DNA of 64,000 nt from assembly GCA_036924855.1 (NCBI GenBank), contig JBAGRP010000001.1:3348001-3412000 (forward strand), in the 5' to 3' direction. Shown piece after piece: positions 24,681-32,125 of this stretch; the stretch's first letter is position 1, and every line of letters starts with the position of its first letter. Made by a program: the position numbers and the translations under genes. Origin of the DNA: Nitrobacteraceae bacterium AZCC 2146. GTDB lineage: Bacteria > Pseudomonadota > Alphaproteobacteria > Rhizobiales > Xanthobacteraceae. The notes under the pieces were generated by a model. That model had not been told where the DNA came from. It saw only the letters and a list, made by a program, of their open reading frames with translations, and ran no database searches.

Positions 24681-25316
24681 ATGCCCCACCTCACCTCGCT
24701 GCTCGGTTTCGCCCTCGTCTCGCTCGGCATGGTGCTGACGCCCGGGCCGAACATGATCTATCTGATCTCGCGCTCGATCACGCAGGGGCCGATGGCGGGC
24801 ATGGTATCGCTCGGCGGTGTCGCGCTCGGTTTCGTGTTCTACATGCTGTGCGCGGCGTTCGGCATCACCGCGCTTTTGTTCGCGGTGCCCTATGCCTATG
24901 ACGCGCTGCGGCTGTCCGGCGCGGCCTATCTGCTGTGGCTGGCGTGGCAGGCGCTGAAGCCGAACGGACGCTCGCCGTTTCAGGTGAAGGAACTGGCGAT
25001 CGACAGCCCGCGCAAACTGTTCGCCATGGGCTTCATCACCAATCTGCTGAATCCGAAGATCGCGATGCTGTATCTGGCGCTGCTGCCGCAGTTCATCGAC
25101 CCCGCCGCCGGCAGCGTGCTGACGCAGTCGCTGGTGCTGGGCTCGGTGCAGACCACCATCAGCGTCGGCGTCAACGGATTGATCGCGCTCGGCGCCGGAT
25201 CGATCGCGCTGTTTCTCGGCGAGCGGCCGACCTGGCTCAAGCTGCAGCGCTGGCTGATGGGCACCGTGCTCGCCGGCCTCGCGGTGCGGATGGCGCTGGA
25301 GACAAAGCGGAGCTGA
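24681..25316 (+). CDS. LysE/RhtB family amino-acid exporter
   Basis: A 211-residue, six-helix exporter of the LysE/RhtB family. The N-terminal LLGFALVSLGMVLTPGPNMIYLISRSITQG contains the family's PGPN motif, and GITALLFAVPYAYDALRLSGAAYLLWLAWQAL and KLFAMGFITNLLNPKIAMLYLALLPQF are typical. Substrates in the family are amino acids or derivatives such as homoserine lactone and threonine; the specific one here is unknown. It is a single-gene unit between the GIY-YIG element and a long palindromic repeat. Confidence 0.93.
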   Translation: MPHLTSLLGFALVSLGMVLTPGPNMIYLISRSITQGPMAGMVSLGGVALGFVFYMLCAAFGITALLFAVPYAYDALRLSGAAYLLWLAWQALKPNGRSPFQVKELAIDSPRKLFAMGFITNLLNPKIAMLYLALLPQFIDPAAGSVLTQSLVLGSVQTTISVGVNGLIALGAGSIALFLGERPTWLKLQRWLMGTVLAGLAVRMALETKRS

Positions 25317-25321
25317 TCTTC

Positions 25322-25505
25322 CCCCTCCCCCGCGCTTGCGTGGGGAGGGTGGCCGGCCGCCAGGCCGGTCGGGTGGGGGTAGCGCCACATCGACAGCGGC
25401 GCGTGTGGCGCTACCCCCACCCGTCACGTTTGTTCGCTTTGCTCTCAAACGCGCCACCCTCCCCACTGCGCGCAGCTTTGCTGCGCTTGGAGGAGGGAAA
25501 AGAAA
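25322..25505. repeat. Nested long palindromic repeat block
   Basis: The gap between the LysE gene and the GST gene is almost entirely inverted repeats. A 19-bp perfect pair lies at 25371-25389 and 25404-25422 (arm starting GGGTGGGGGTAGCGCC, 14-nt loop). A 14-bp perfect pair, GTGGGGAGGGTGGC, lies outside it at 25340-25353 and 25453-25466. Smaller hairpins (CGTTTG...CAAACG, CCCCCTCCCCCGCG...TGGGGAGGG) fill the rest. The flanking genes converge. It resembles the composite palindromes common between genes in Bradyrhizobium relatives. Confidence 0.7.
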
Positions 25506-25507
25506 GA

Positions 25508-26134
25508 TCAATCCAGCTTCACCTCAAAACCCCGCTTGACGCCCGGCCGCGCCATCAGCGTGTCGTACCAGCGCCCGACATGGGGGAAATCCGCGAACGA
25601 CACCTTGTGACGCTCGTGGCGCCAGGCCCAGCCGAGAATCGCGAAATCCGCGACCGACAGCGGCCCGGCGACGAATTCATGATCGGCAAGGCGGCGATCG
25701 AGTACGCCGTAGAGCCGCCGCGTCTCGTCGGAAAAACGCTTCAACCCGTAGGCACGGTCGGCCTCATTCTCCAGCGCGATGAAATGATGCACCTGGCCGG
25801 GCATCGGGCCGAAGCCCCCCATCTGCCACATCAGCCATTCCAGCACTGGAATCCGCTCGATCAGCGGCTTCGGCAGGAATTTGCCGATCTTCTCGCCCAG
25901 ATAAAGCAGGATGGCGCCGGATTCGAACACGCTGACGCGCTGGCCGTCCGGGTCATCGGGATCGACGATCGCCGGGATCTTGTTGTTCGGGCTGATGGCC
26001 AGGAAATCCGGCTTCATCTGATCGCCCTTGCCGATATTCACCGGAATCACCGTGTAAGGCAGCCCCATCTCTTCCAACGCGACTGATATCTTGCGGCCGT
26101 TCGGCGTATTCCACGTGTGCAGTTCGATCGTCAT
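25508..26134 (-). CDS. Glutathione S-transferase (nu-class/YfcG-like)
   Basis: A 208-residue GST. The thioredoxin-fold N-terminal domain begins MTIELHTWNTPNGRKISVALEEMGLPYTV and carries the glutathione-binding NNKIPAIVDPD and VFESGAILLYLGEKIG motifs; the helical C-terminal domain has LMWQMGGFGPMPGQVHHF. The TWNTPNGRKI start resembles YfcG/YghU-type proteins, which reduce disulfides with glutathione instead of conjugating it. It lies downstream of the LysR gene on the same strand, 54 nt away, and could be in its operon. Confidence 0.92.
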   Translation of the reverse strand: MTIELHTWNTPNGRKISVALEEMGLPYTVIPVNIGKGDQMKPDFLAISPNNKIPAIVDPDDPDGQRVSVFESGAILLYLGEKIGKFLPKPLIERIPVLEWLMWQMGGFGPMPGQVHHFIALENEADRAYGLKRFSDETRRLYGVLDRRLADHEFVAGPLSVADFAILGWAWRHERHKVSFADFPHVGRWYDTLMARPGVKRGFEVKLD

Positions 26135-26188
26135 TGCAGGCCTTTCGCGGCGGGGCTTTGGAAAGCAAAATCCGTCTTTAGCAGCGCG

Positions 26189-27103
26189 TCACTGCTCACG
26201 CACCATCTGCCTGATATGCGCGATCAGGCGTGTCGCCGCGCCGGACGGATGCGCCTCGCGCCATGCCAGATGCAGCGGCGCGACGAGGCCGCCCGCGCCG
26301 GCCAGCGGAATATAGGCGATGCCCTCGGTGTCGAGACGGCGCATCGATTCCGGAATGATCGAGACACCCAGTCCGGCAGCTACCAGACTGAGCGTCGACA
26401 GCATGCGCGGCGCTTCCTGGCCGATCCGGGGGCTGAACCCCGCAGCACGGCAGGCGGCAATGATCGTGTCGTACAGGCCGGGCCCGGTCGGGCGGCGGTA
26501 CAGAATAAAAGTCTCGTCCGCCAGCCTGGCCAGCGCGATGCTTTTCGGCGCGCGCTTGCCGACCAGCGGATGATGGGCCGGTAACGCCACCAGCATTTTC
26601 TCCTGGAGCAGCGCTTCGATCCGGATTCCCGTGGTGTCTCCCATCGGAACACGGAGAAAGGCGACGTCGAGCTGGTCTCTCTGCAGGCCCGCGATCAGTT
26701 CGCCGGTGCTGCTCTCCTCGAGCAGCAAATCGACTTGCGGCGAGATCTGCCGGAACGCACGCACCACGGCCGGGATCAGCGGATGAAACGCCGCGGAGCT
26801 GGTGAAGCCGACCGCCAGCCGGCCCTGCTCGCCACGCGCGGTGCGTCGCGCCGCTTCCACCGCATGTTCGACCTGCGCGATCGCCAAACGCGCTTCGGCG
26901 AGGAAGACGCGGCCGGCTTCGGTCAATTCCACCCCGCGCGGCAGCCGGTTCAGCAACGCCACGCCGATCTCCGCTTCCATCGCCCGTATCTGCTGGCTGA
27001 GCGGAGGCTGCTGGATGCCGAGCCGCAGCGCGGCGCGGGTCACATGGCCCTCCTCGGCCACGGCGATGAAATAGCGGAGGTGGCGCAGGGCGATCATAGA
27101 CAT
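26189..27103 (-). CDS. LysR-family regulator divergent from chromate transporter genes
   Basis: A 304-residue LysR-type regulator. The N-terminal winged HTH is ALRHLRYFIAVAEEGHVTRAALRLGIQQPPLSQQIRAMEAEIG and the effector domain starts near residue 92 (GRLAVGFTSSAAFHPLI). The start is MSMIAL (27103) or MIAL (27097); neither has a strong ribosome site. The coding frame stays open upstream but loses similarity, so the longer reading was rejected. It is divergent from the split chromate transporter, with an ATATGG-N5-CCATAT dyad between, so it probably controls those genes and itself. Confidence 0.93.
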   Translation of the reverse strand: MSMIALRHLRYFIAVAEEGHVTRAALRLGIQQPPLSQQIRAMEAEIGVALLNRLPRGVELTEAGRVFLAEARLAIAQVEHAVEAARRTARGEQGRLAVGFTSSAAFHPLIPAVVRAFRQISPQVDLLLEESSTGELIAGLQRDQLDVAFLRVPMGDTTGIRIEALLQEKMLVALPAHHPLVGKRAPKSIALARLADETFILYRRPTGPGLYDTIIAACRAAGFSPRIGQEAPRMLSTLSLVAAGLGVSIIPESMRRLDTEGIAYIPLAGAGGLVAPLHLAWREAHPSGAATRLIAHIRQMVREQ

Positions 27104-27119
27104 ACTTTTTTGATATGAA

Positions 27120-27136
27120 ATATGGCTAAACCATAT
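27120..27136. promoter_or_regulatory. LysR-type binding dyad (putative operator)
   Basis: ATATGG (27120-27125) and CCATAT (27131-27136) form a perfect 6-bp inverted repeat with a 5-bp centre, 16 bp before the lysR start and 73 bp before the divergent transporter start. LysR regulators typically bind a T-rich/A-rich dyad of about 15 bp in just this divergent setting. Confidence 0.55.
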
Positions 27137-27209
27137 ATTGGACATACACTCCGACGGGGCGTAGGTCGATCCCATCCGCCGGCCCATCCGTCGGACAGCG
27201 GAGAATTCC

Positions 27210-27782
27210 ATGGACGCCGCCACCACCGCCCCGACCGACGTCACGACCCCCGAGCCGCCGACGATCGGCGCGCTGTTTACCGGCTTTCTCGGCCTTGGAC
27301 TGATCGGCTTCGGCGGCGTGCTGCCGATGGCCCGCCGGATGATCGTGGAGAAGCGCCGCTGGCTGACGGAAGCGGAATTCACCGATCTGCTCGGGCTCTG
27401 CCAGTTCCTGCCCGGCGGCAACATCATCAACCTGTCGGTGGCGATCGGCCTGCATTTTCGCGGGGTTGCCGGCGCGGTGGCGTCATTGGTCGGGCTGATC
27501 GCTGCGCCCTCCGCCATCGTCATCATGCTGGGCGTGGTCTACGACCACTTTCAGAACGATCCGCGCGTCCAGCACCTGTTCGCCGGGCTCGCCGCTGCGG
27601 CCGCCGGCCTGCTGATTGCCATGGCGATCAAGATCGCTTTGCCGCTGCGCACCAAGCCGATTGCGATCGTCATCGCGGCGCTCTGTTTCGTCGCCATCGC
27701 CGTGCTGCGGCTGCCGCTGCTGCCGACGATGATCGTGCTGGCATCGCTCAGCATCTTCGCTACCTGGAGATGGCAGTCATGA
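27210..27782 (+). CDS. Chromate transporter, N-terminal-type half (ChrA)
   Basis: A 190-residue membrane protein equal to one chromate-transporter domain: FTGFLGLGLIGFGGVLPMARRMIVEKRRWLTEAEF near the start and LLGLCQFLPGGNIINLSVAIG, with PGGN in the position of the ChrA domain motif PGP. Five or six hydrophobic segments are visible. It overlaps the next gene by 4 nt (ATGA), and the two half-size proteins together equal a full-length ChrA. Substrate could be chromate or another oxyanion such as sulfate. The gene is divergent from a LysR regulator. Confidence 0.9.
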   Translation: MDAATTAPTDVTTPEPPTIGALFTGFLGLGLIGFGGVLPMARRMIVEKRRWLTEAEFTDLLGLCQFLPGGNIINLSVAIGLHFRGVAGAVASLVGLIAAPSAIVIMLGVVYDHFQNDPRVQHLFAGLAAAAAGLLIAMAIKIALPLRTKPIAIVIAALCFVAIAVLRLPLLPTMIVLASLSIFATWRWQS

Positions 27783-28309
27783 CCGCGGTGCTGATTTCGC
27801 TGGCCGCGATCTTTGCCGAACTGTCATTGCTCGCCTTCGGCGGCGGCAACACCATCCTGCCGGAAATGCAGCGTCAGGTGGTTGATATCCATCACTGGAT
27901 GTCGGCGCGCGATTTCAGCGCGATGTATGCGCTAGCCCAGGCCGCTCCGGGGCCGAACATGATGGTGGTGACGCTGATCGGCTGGCGTGTCGCGGGATGG
28001 CCGGGCGTCATCGTCACATCGCTGGCCAAATTCGGACCCTCGTCGATCCTCACCGGGATCGTGCTGAAACTCTGGCAGCGTTTCAAGGACCGGCCATGGC
28101 GCCGCATCGCGCAGCAGGGCCTGGTGCCGATGACAGTCGGCCTGGTGGCCGCCAGCGCGGCACTCATCACGCAAGCCGCGGACCATGAATGGAGCCTCGC
28201 CGTGATCACAGCGGCCTGCGCGCTGGTGGCGGTGACGACGAAGATTCACCCGCTCTGGCTGCTGGCGGCCGGGGCGCTGGCCGGATTGAGCGGAATCGGG
28301 CTGTCCTGA
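27779..28309 (+). CDS. Chromate transporter, C-terminal-type half (ChrA)
   Basis: A 176-residue membrane protein forming the second ChrA half: SLLAFGGGNTILPEMQRQVVD and FSAMYALAQAAPGPNMMVVTLIGW (intact PGPN), with a GWPGVIVTSLAKFGPSSI loop and a hydrophobic C-terminus. The ATG at 27779 overlaps the stop of the first half and has GGAG at 27766-27769, 9 nt away; another in-frame ATG at 27770 is possible. Short ChrA pairs are known to work as heterodimers in other bacteria. Confidence 0.9.
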   Translation: MTAVLISLAAIFAELSLLAFGGGNTILPEMQRQVVDIHHWMSARDFSAMYALAQAAPGPNMMVVTLIGWRVAGWPGVIVTSLAKFGPSSILTGIVLKLWQRFKDRPWRRIAQQGLVPMTVGLVAASAALITQAADHEWSLAVITAACALVAVTTKIHPLWLLAAGALAGLSGIGLS

Positions 28310-28399
28310 CGTCTGTTGATTGTTGACGCGACACCCCGGCTCTGGAATGTCTCGGCTCAGGCCGGTAGATTGCCGCCGATCCAGCCGAAAGAGCCCGCC

Positions 28400-28963
28400 T
28401 TGTCCAAATTAGCCTCCCGCGCCCGCCTGTTCGACATCATCCATGCCCGTTCGTTCGGTTATGGCGAGATCACACTGGCTTCGGGGCGCAAGAGCAATTT
28501 CTACTTCAACCTGAAGCCGACCATGTGCGACCCCGAGGGCGCGGCGTTGCTGGCGGAGTTGACCTTCGACGCGCTGCGCGAGGAGAGGCTCGATTATGTC
28601 GGCGGGCTGGAAATGGGCGCGGTGCCGCTGGCCGGCGCGCTCGCGCAGCTGTCGTGGCTGAAGAACCATCCGATCGCGGCGTTCTTCGTGCGCAAGAAGC
28701 CGAAGGAACACGGTGCGCGCCTCGCCGTCGAAGGCCTCGCCAAGGGCGAGACCCTGCAGGGCAAGCGCATCGTCATCGTCGAGGACGTCACCACCACCGG
28801 CGGCTCCGCCATCAAGGCCCTCGAAGCGGTGCGCGAGGCCGGCGGCAATGTCGTGCTGGTCTATACGATGGTGGATCGCGAGGAAGGCGCCACGGAGAAT
28901 TTCGCCAAGGCCGGCGTGCCGTTCCGCTCGCTCTACAAGGCCGCCGAATTCCTGAAGGTATGA
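28400..28963 (+). CDS. pyrE: Orotate phosphoribosyltransferase
   Basis: A 187-residue enzyme that joins orotate and PRPP to give OMP in pyrimidine synthesis. The PRPP-binding motif is [19 protein letters not shown] near residue 120; the catalytic loop KKPKEHG lies near 100. I chose the TTG at 28400 because the protein then begins [20 protein letters not shown], which agrees with related PyrE starts; a TTG at 28316 would add 28 unlike residues. The stop overlaps the next start (ATGA). Confidence 0.93.
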   Translation: MSKLASRARLFDIIHARSFGYGEITLASGRKSNFYFNLKPTMCDPEGAALLAELTFDALREERLDYVGGLEMGAVPLAGALAQLSWLKNHPIAAFFVRKKPKEHGARLAVEGLAKGETLQGKRIVIVEDVTTTGGSAIKALEAVREAGGNVVLVYTMVDREEGATENFAKAGVPFRSLYKAAEFLKV

Positions 28964-30318
28964 TCGCGACAGCCCATCTCGACGGCGCACTGCTGACCTG
29001 GTTGTGGGCGCTGCCGTTCGCCGGCATCCTGCTCAGCATCGCCACCGGGCCGGTGCTGTATCCGCACCTCTGGGAACATCATTACGGCAAGTTCGCCGCG
29101 TTCTTTGCCGCGCTGGTCGTCATCCCGCTGTTCATCTTCGCCGATAGCACGACGGTGGTTCATACGCTGGCACACACCGTGCTGCTGGAGTACCTGCCTT
29201 TCATCCTGCTGCTGCTGGCGCTGTTCACGGTCGCCGGCGGCATCTACATCGAGGGCAACCTGCACGACAGCGCCTTCACCAACACGGCGCTGCTCGGTAT
29301 CGGCGCGCTGCTGGCCAGCGTGGTCGGCACCACCGGCGCCTCGATGATCCTGATCCGGCCGCTGATCCGCGCCAATGACGACCGCAATCTCAATGCCCAT
29401 ATCGTGGTGTTCTTCATCTTCCTCGTCTCCAACATTGGCGGATCACTGACGCCGCTCGGCGATCCGCCGCTGTTCCTCGGCTTCCTCAAGGGCGTCGATT
29501 TCTTCTGGACGACGAAACACCTGCTGGCGCCGACGCTGTTCGCCGCCGGCATCGTGCTGGCTGTTTTCATGGTGCTCGACGTCATCCTGCATCATCGCGA
29601 AGGCAATTTTCCGAGCAAGGCCGATCCGACGCCGGATTCGCCGATTCGCCTGCACGGCAAGTTCAATCTGCTGCTGCTCGCGGTGATCATCGCAGCGATC
29701 CTGATGAGTGCCAGCTGGAAGCCCGGCGTGTCGTTCGCCTTGATGGGCGCCACGCTGGAGTTGCAGGATCTGCTGCGCGACCTGATCTTCGTGCTGGTCA
29801 CCGTCGCCTCGATGCGGATGACGAAATCCGAACACCGCGCCGCCAACCAGTTCTCGTGGGGACCGATCAAGGAAGTCGCATTGCTGTTCGCCGGCATCTT
29901 CATCTGCATCGTGCCTGTGATGGCGATGCTGCAGGCCGGCGCGCATGGCGCTTTTGCGCCGCTGGTCGCTCTGGTCACCCATGCCGACGGCACGCCAAAC
30001 AATATTGCCTATTTCTGGCTGACCGGCGGGCTGTCGTCGTTCCTCGACAACGCGCCGACCTACCTGGTGTTCTTCGAGCTCGCCGGCGGCGACGCCAGAA
30101 CTCTCATGACCACCGGCGCCGCGACACTGACTGCGATTTCGGCCGGTGCGGTGTTCATGGGCGCCAACTCCTACATCGGCAACGCGCCGAACTTCATGGT
30201 CTACGCCATCGCCCGCGATGCCGGTGTGAAGATGCCGAGTTTCTTCGGCTACATGCTGTGGTCGATCGGCGTCCTGATCCCCGTCTTCCTGCTGCTGACA
30301 TGGGTGTTTTTCCGCTAG
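28960..30318 (+). CDS. Sodium:proton antiporter-like membrane transporter
   Basis: A 452-residue polytopic membrane protein of the ion-transporter superfamily that includes NhaD/CitM-like proteins, with about 11-12 hydrophobic segments. Conserved-looking parts are [51 protein letters not shown] and, in the second half, [22 protein letters not shown] with [18 protein letters not shown]. These repeated SNIGG.LTPLGDP / DNAPTY motifs are typical of Na+/H+ antiporters in this group. The ATG at 28960 overlaps the pyrE stop. Confidence 0.85.
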   Translation: MIATAHLDGALLTWLWALPFAGILLSIATGPVLYPHLWEHHYGKFAAFFAALVVIPLFIFADSTTVVHTLAHTVLLEYLPFILLLLALFTVAGGIYIEGNLHDSAFTNTALLGIGALLASVVGTTGASMILIRPLIRANDDRNLNAHIVVFFIFLVSNIGGSLTPLGDPPLFLGFLKGVDFFWTTKHLLAPTLFAAGIVLAVFMVLDVILHHREGNFPSKADPTPDSPIRLHGKFNLLLLAVIIAAILMSASWKPGVSFALMGATLELQDLLRDLIFVLVTVASMRMTKSEHRAANQFSWGPIKEVALLFAGIFICIVPVMAMLQAGAHGAFAPLVALVTHADGTPNNIAYFWLTGGLSSFLDNAPTYLVFFELAGGDARTLMTTGAATLTAISAGAVFMGANSYIGNAPNFMVYAIARDAGVKMPSFFGYMLWSIGVLIPVFLLLTWVFFR

Positions 30319-30418
30319 CTCCGGCGCTTGCTTACACCTCGTTTACCATACCGCAGTAGGGTCGAACCGCGCCGGGCGACTCTCTCGCCTGGCCTGAAAT
30401 GCGGTCGCGGAGCTGGCG

Positions 30419-31246
30419 TTGCGTCAAAACTGGAAGTTTTTGCGGATCGGGCGCCGGCTGGCGCTCATGGCAGCTATCGGCCTTGCCGCATCGGTCGCGC
30501 TGACGCCGCATCATGCGGCCGCGCAAGGCTTCTTCGACTTCCTGTTCGGCGGCGGCCCGCCGCAGACACAAAAGCAGCAGCGCAAGGGCGCCCTGCCGCC
30601 GGAAGCGAATTTCTTCGCCGATCCGTTCGGCCTGAACACCCCCGCCGCGCCGCCGCCGCGCCCCGTGCAAAGCGCCGGTGGCTCCGGCCCGGCATTTTGC
30701 GTGCGCAGCTGCGACGGCAAGTATTTCCCCCTGGGCCGCAGCGCCAGCCCGGTCCAGATGTGCCAGGCGTTCTGTCCGGCCAGCACCACAAAAGTGTTCT
30801 TCGGCAGCAGCATCGACGGCGCCTCGTCGAACACTGGCGAGCGCTACGCCGACTCGGAAAACGCCTTTGCCTATCGCAAGGCACTGAAGGCCGACTGCAC
30901 CTGCAACGGCCGCGATCCCGCCGGTCTCGCCCCGGTCGATCTGACGCTGGACAGCTCATTGCGCCCCGGCGATGTGATCGCCACCACCAATGGCTTGGTC
31001 GCTTATTCCGGCGTCCGCGTCGGCACGGGACAGACCGCGGAATTCACCCCGGTAGCGTCCTATCCCGGCCTGACGTCCGATGTTCGCGCCAGACTCGGCG
31101 AGATGAAGGTGGCGCCGGTCTCGGCGGAGATGATCGCCGAGGAAGCGCCGATGCCGGAAACCCGCGACGTCGCGCCGGCGCCGGCCGTCACGGTGGTACC
31201 GAAAAGTGCACCCGCCGCCCGCGCCAAGCGCGCGGATCTGGACTGA
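30419..31246 (+). CDS. DUF2865 secreted protein
   Basis: A 275-residue exported protein. A positively charged start and hydrophobic core (MRQNWKFLRIGRRLALMAAIGLAASVALT, cleavage after HHAAA) form a signal peptide. The DUF2865 core follows: AFCVRSCDGKYFPLGR, MCQAFCPASTTKVFFGSSID, FAYRKALKADCTCNGRDPAGLAPVDL, with conserved cysteines, and a Pro/Ala-rich, basic tail. Function is unknown; the family is largely rhizobial. A TTG at 30419 gives the full signal peptide; the ATG at residue 17 would leave only its core. Confidence 0.85.
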   Translation: MRQNWKFLRIGRRLALMAAIGLAASVALTPHHAAAQGFFDFLFGGGPPQTQKQQRKGALPPEANFFADPFGLNTPAAPPPRPVQSAGGSGPAFCVRSCDGKYFPLGRSASPVQMCQAFCPASTTKVFFGSSIDGASSNTGERYADSENAFAYRKALKADCTCNGRDPAGLAPVDLTLDSSLRPGDVIATTNGLVAYSGVRVGTGQTAEFTPVASYPGLTSDVRARLGEMKVAPVSAEMIAEEAPMPETRDVAPAPAVTVVPKSAPAARAKRADLD

Positions 31247-31262
31247 TCCCAAATCAGCGCCG

Positions 31263-31694
31263 TCAGCGCCCGACGATGACGCCGATGACATTCGGCGCCG
31301 ACAGGTACTTGTCCTCGATCTCGGCGCGCGCCGCAGCGCGGTTTTCCGGCGTCAGCAATCCGCGCTTCTCGGCCAGAATCATCCAGCAATAGCCCCACCA
31401 GTCGGTCAGCATGCCGTTGTCGTCGACGAGGTCGTAGCCCTGCTCGGCGGCGAAGATCCGCGCATGCGCCTCGTCCAGCGTGTCGAGAAAGCTGTGGTCC
31501 TCGAGCGAGAACAACTCGTCGCTGAAATCGTCGGTCGTGTAGCCCCACACCGACAGGCAGACCGCGTTGAATTCGCGGTCAAACTGATCGTCATCGATAC
31601 GATGACGGCGGGCGACCAGATGCAGCCGTGACAGCGATCGCGCGAAATCGGCGATCCGGGTGAGTGCGAACGGATCGAAGGCAATGGTGGACAT
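31263..31694 (-). CDS. Hypothetical soluble protein
   Basis: A 143-residue acidic protein with no signal or membrane segment and no domain I recognise. Notable parts are RHRIDDDQFDREFNAVCLSVWGYTTDDF, the acidic LFSLEDHSFLDTLDEAHARIF, and DNGMLTDWWGYCWMILAEKRGLLTPEN, with a cluster of aromatic residues. The start MSTIAFDPF was chosen because the extra 19 residues of the longer reading are basic and not protein-like. It converges with the DUF2865 gene, 16 nt apart. Confidence 0.65.
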   Translation of the reverse strand: MSTIAFDPFALTRIADFARSLSRLHLVARRHRIDDDQFDREFNAVCLSVWGYTTDDFSDELFSLEDHSFLDTLDEAHARIFAAEQGYDLVDDNGMLTDWWGYCWMILAEKRGLLTPENRAAARAEIEDKYLSAPNVIGVIVGR

Positions 31695-31800
31695 GTAGTC
31701 CTCGCAAGCTGGGACAGACCATAGATATTGACGGCGTATCCGCCGAATCACGATGATATATCAAAGACTTGCTAAAGTGTTCTTAATTTGTTCTATTCAA

Positions 31801-31996
31801 CGTCGTCCCGGCGCGCCTCGTTCATATCGAGGAATTCACTTCGGTCATCGAAGCGATCACCCGCGAAAAGCAGATCAAGAACTGGAAGCGGGATTGGAAA
31901 ATCGAGTTGATCGAGCGGGATAATCGGGATTGGAGCGACCTGTCCCATCTTCTTTAAAATCGGTGGTTATGGGTCCCGGCGTTCGCCGGGACGACG
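31801..31996. mobile_element. Decayed GIY-YIG unit with 13-bp inverted ends
   Basis: A fragment of a GIY-YIG gene is bracketed by CGTCGTCCCGGCG (31801-31813) and its exact reverse complement CGCCGGGACGACG (31984-31996). The right copy belongs to a full palindrome, GTCCCGGC-GTTC-GCCGGGAC (31973-31992); the left copy is cut off just after its first half-arm and joins straight into the gene fragment. The layout matches the intact unit at 24239-24603, but with another palindrome sequence. An internal deletion from the left palindrome to mid-gene explains it. Confidence 0.5.
31817..31957 (+). pseudogene. C-terminal remnant of a GIY-YIG gene
   Basis: The 46 codons before the TAA at 31955 encode LVHIEEFTSVIEAITREKQ then IKNWKRDWKIELIERDNRD then WSDLSHLL. 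This lines up with residues 48 to the end of the intact GIY-YIG protein at 24278-24565 (REKNIKHWSREWKIDLI). The GIY and YIG motifs and the catalytic Arg are missing, and no start codon fits. It is a truncated paralogue, not a working gene. Confidence 0.8.
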
Positions 31997-32125
31997 GACA
32001 GTTGACCTCCTTTGCCCAAATCCGCGCCATGGTCGCGTGAAAACCTCACCAGCCTCCCGGGTTCCGGCAGCGCGAGAATGCGCGTATGATTTCGGGACAG
32101 GGACCCAAGGATCAGGATTGCCGGT

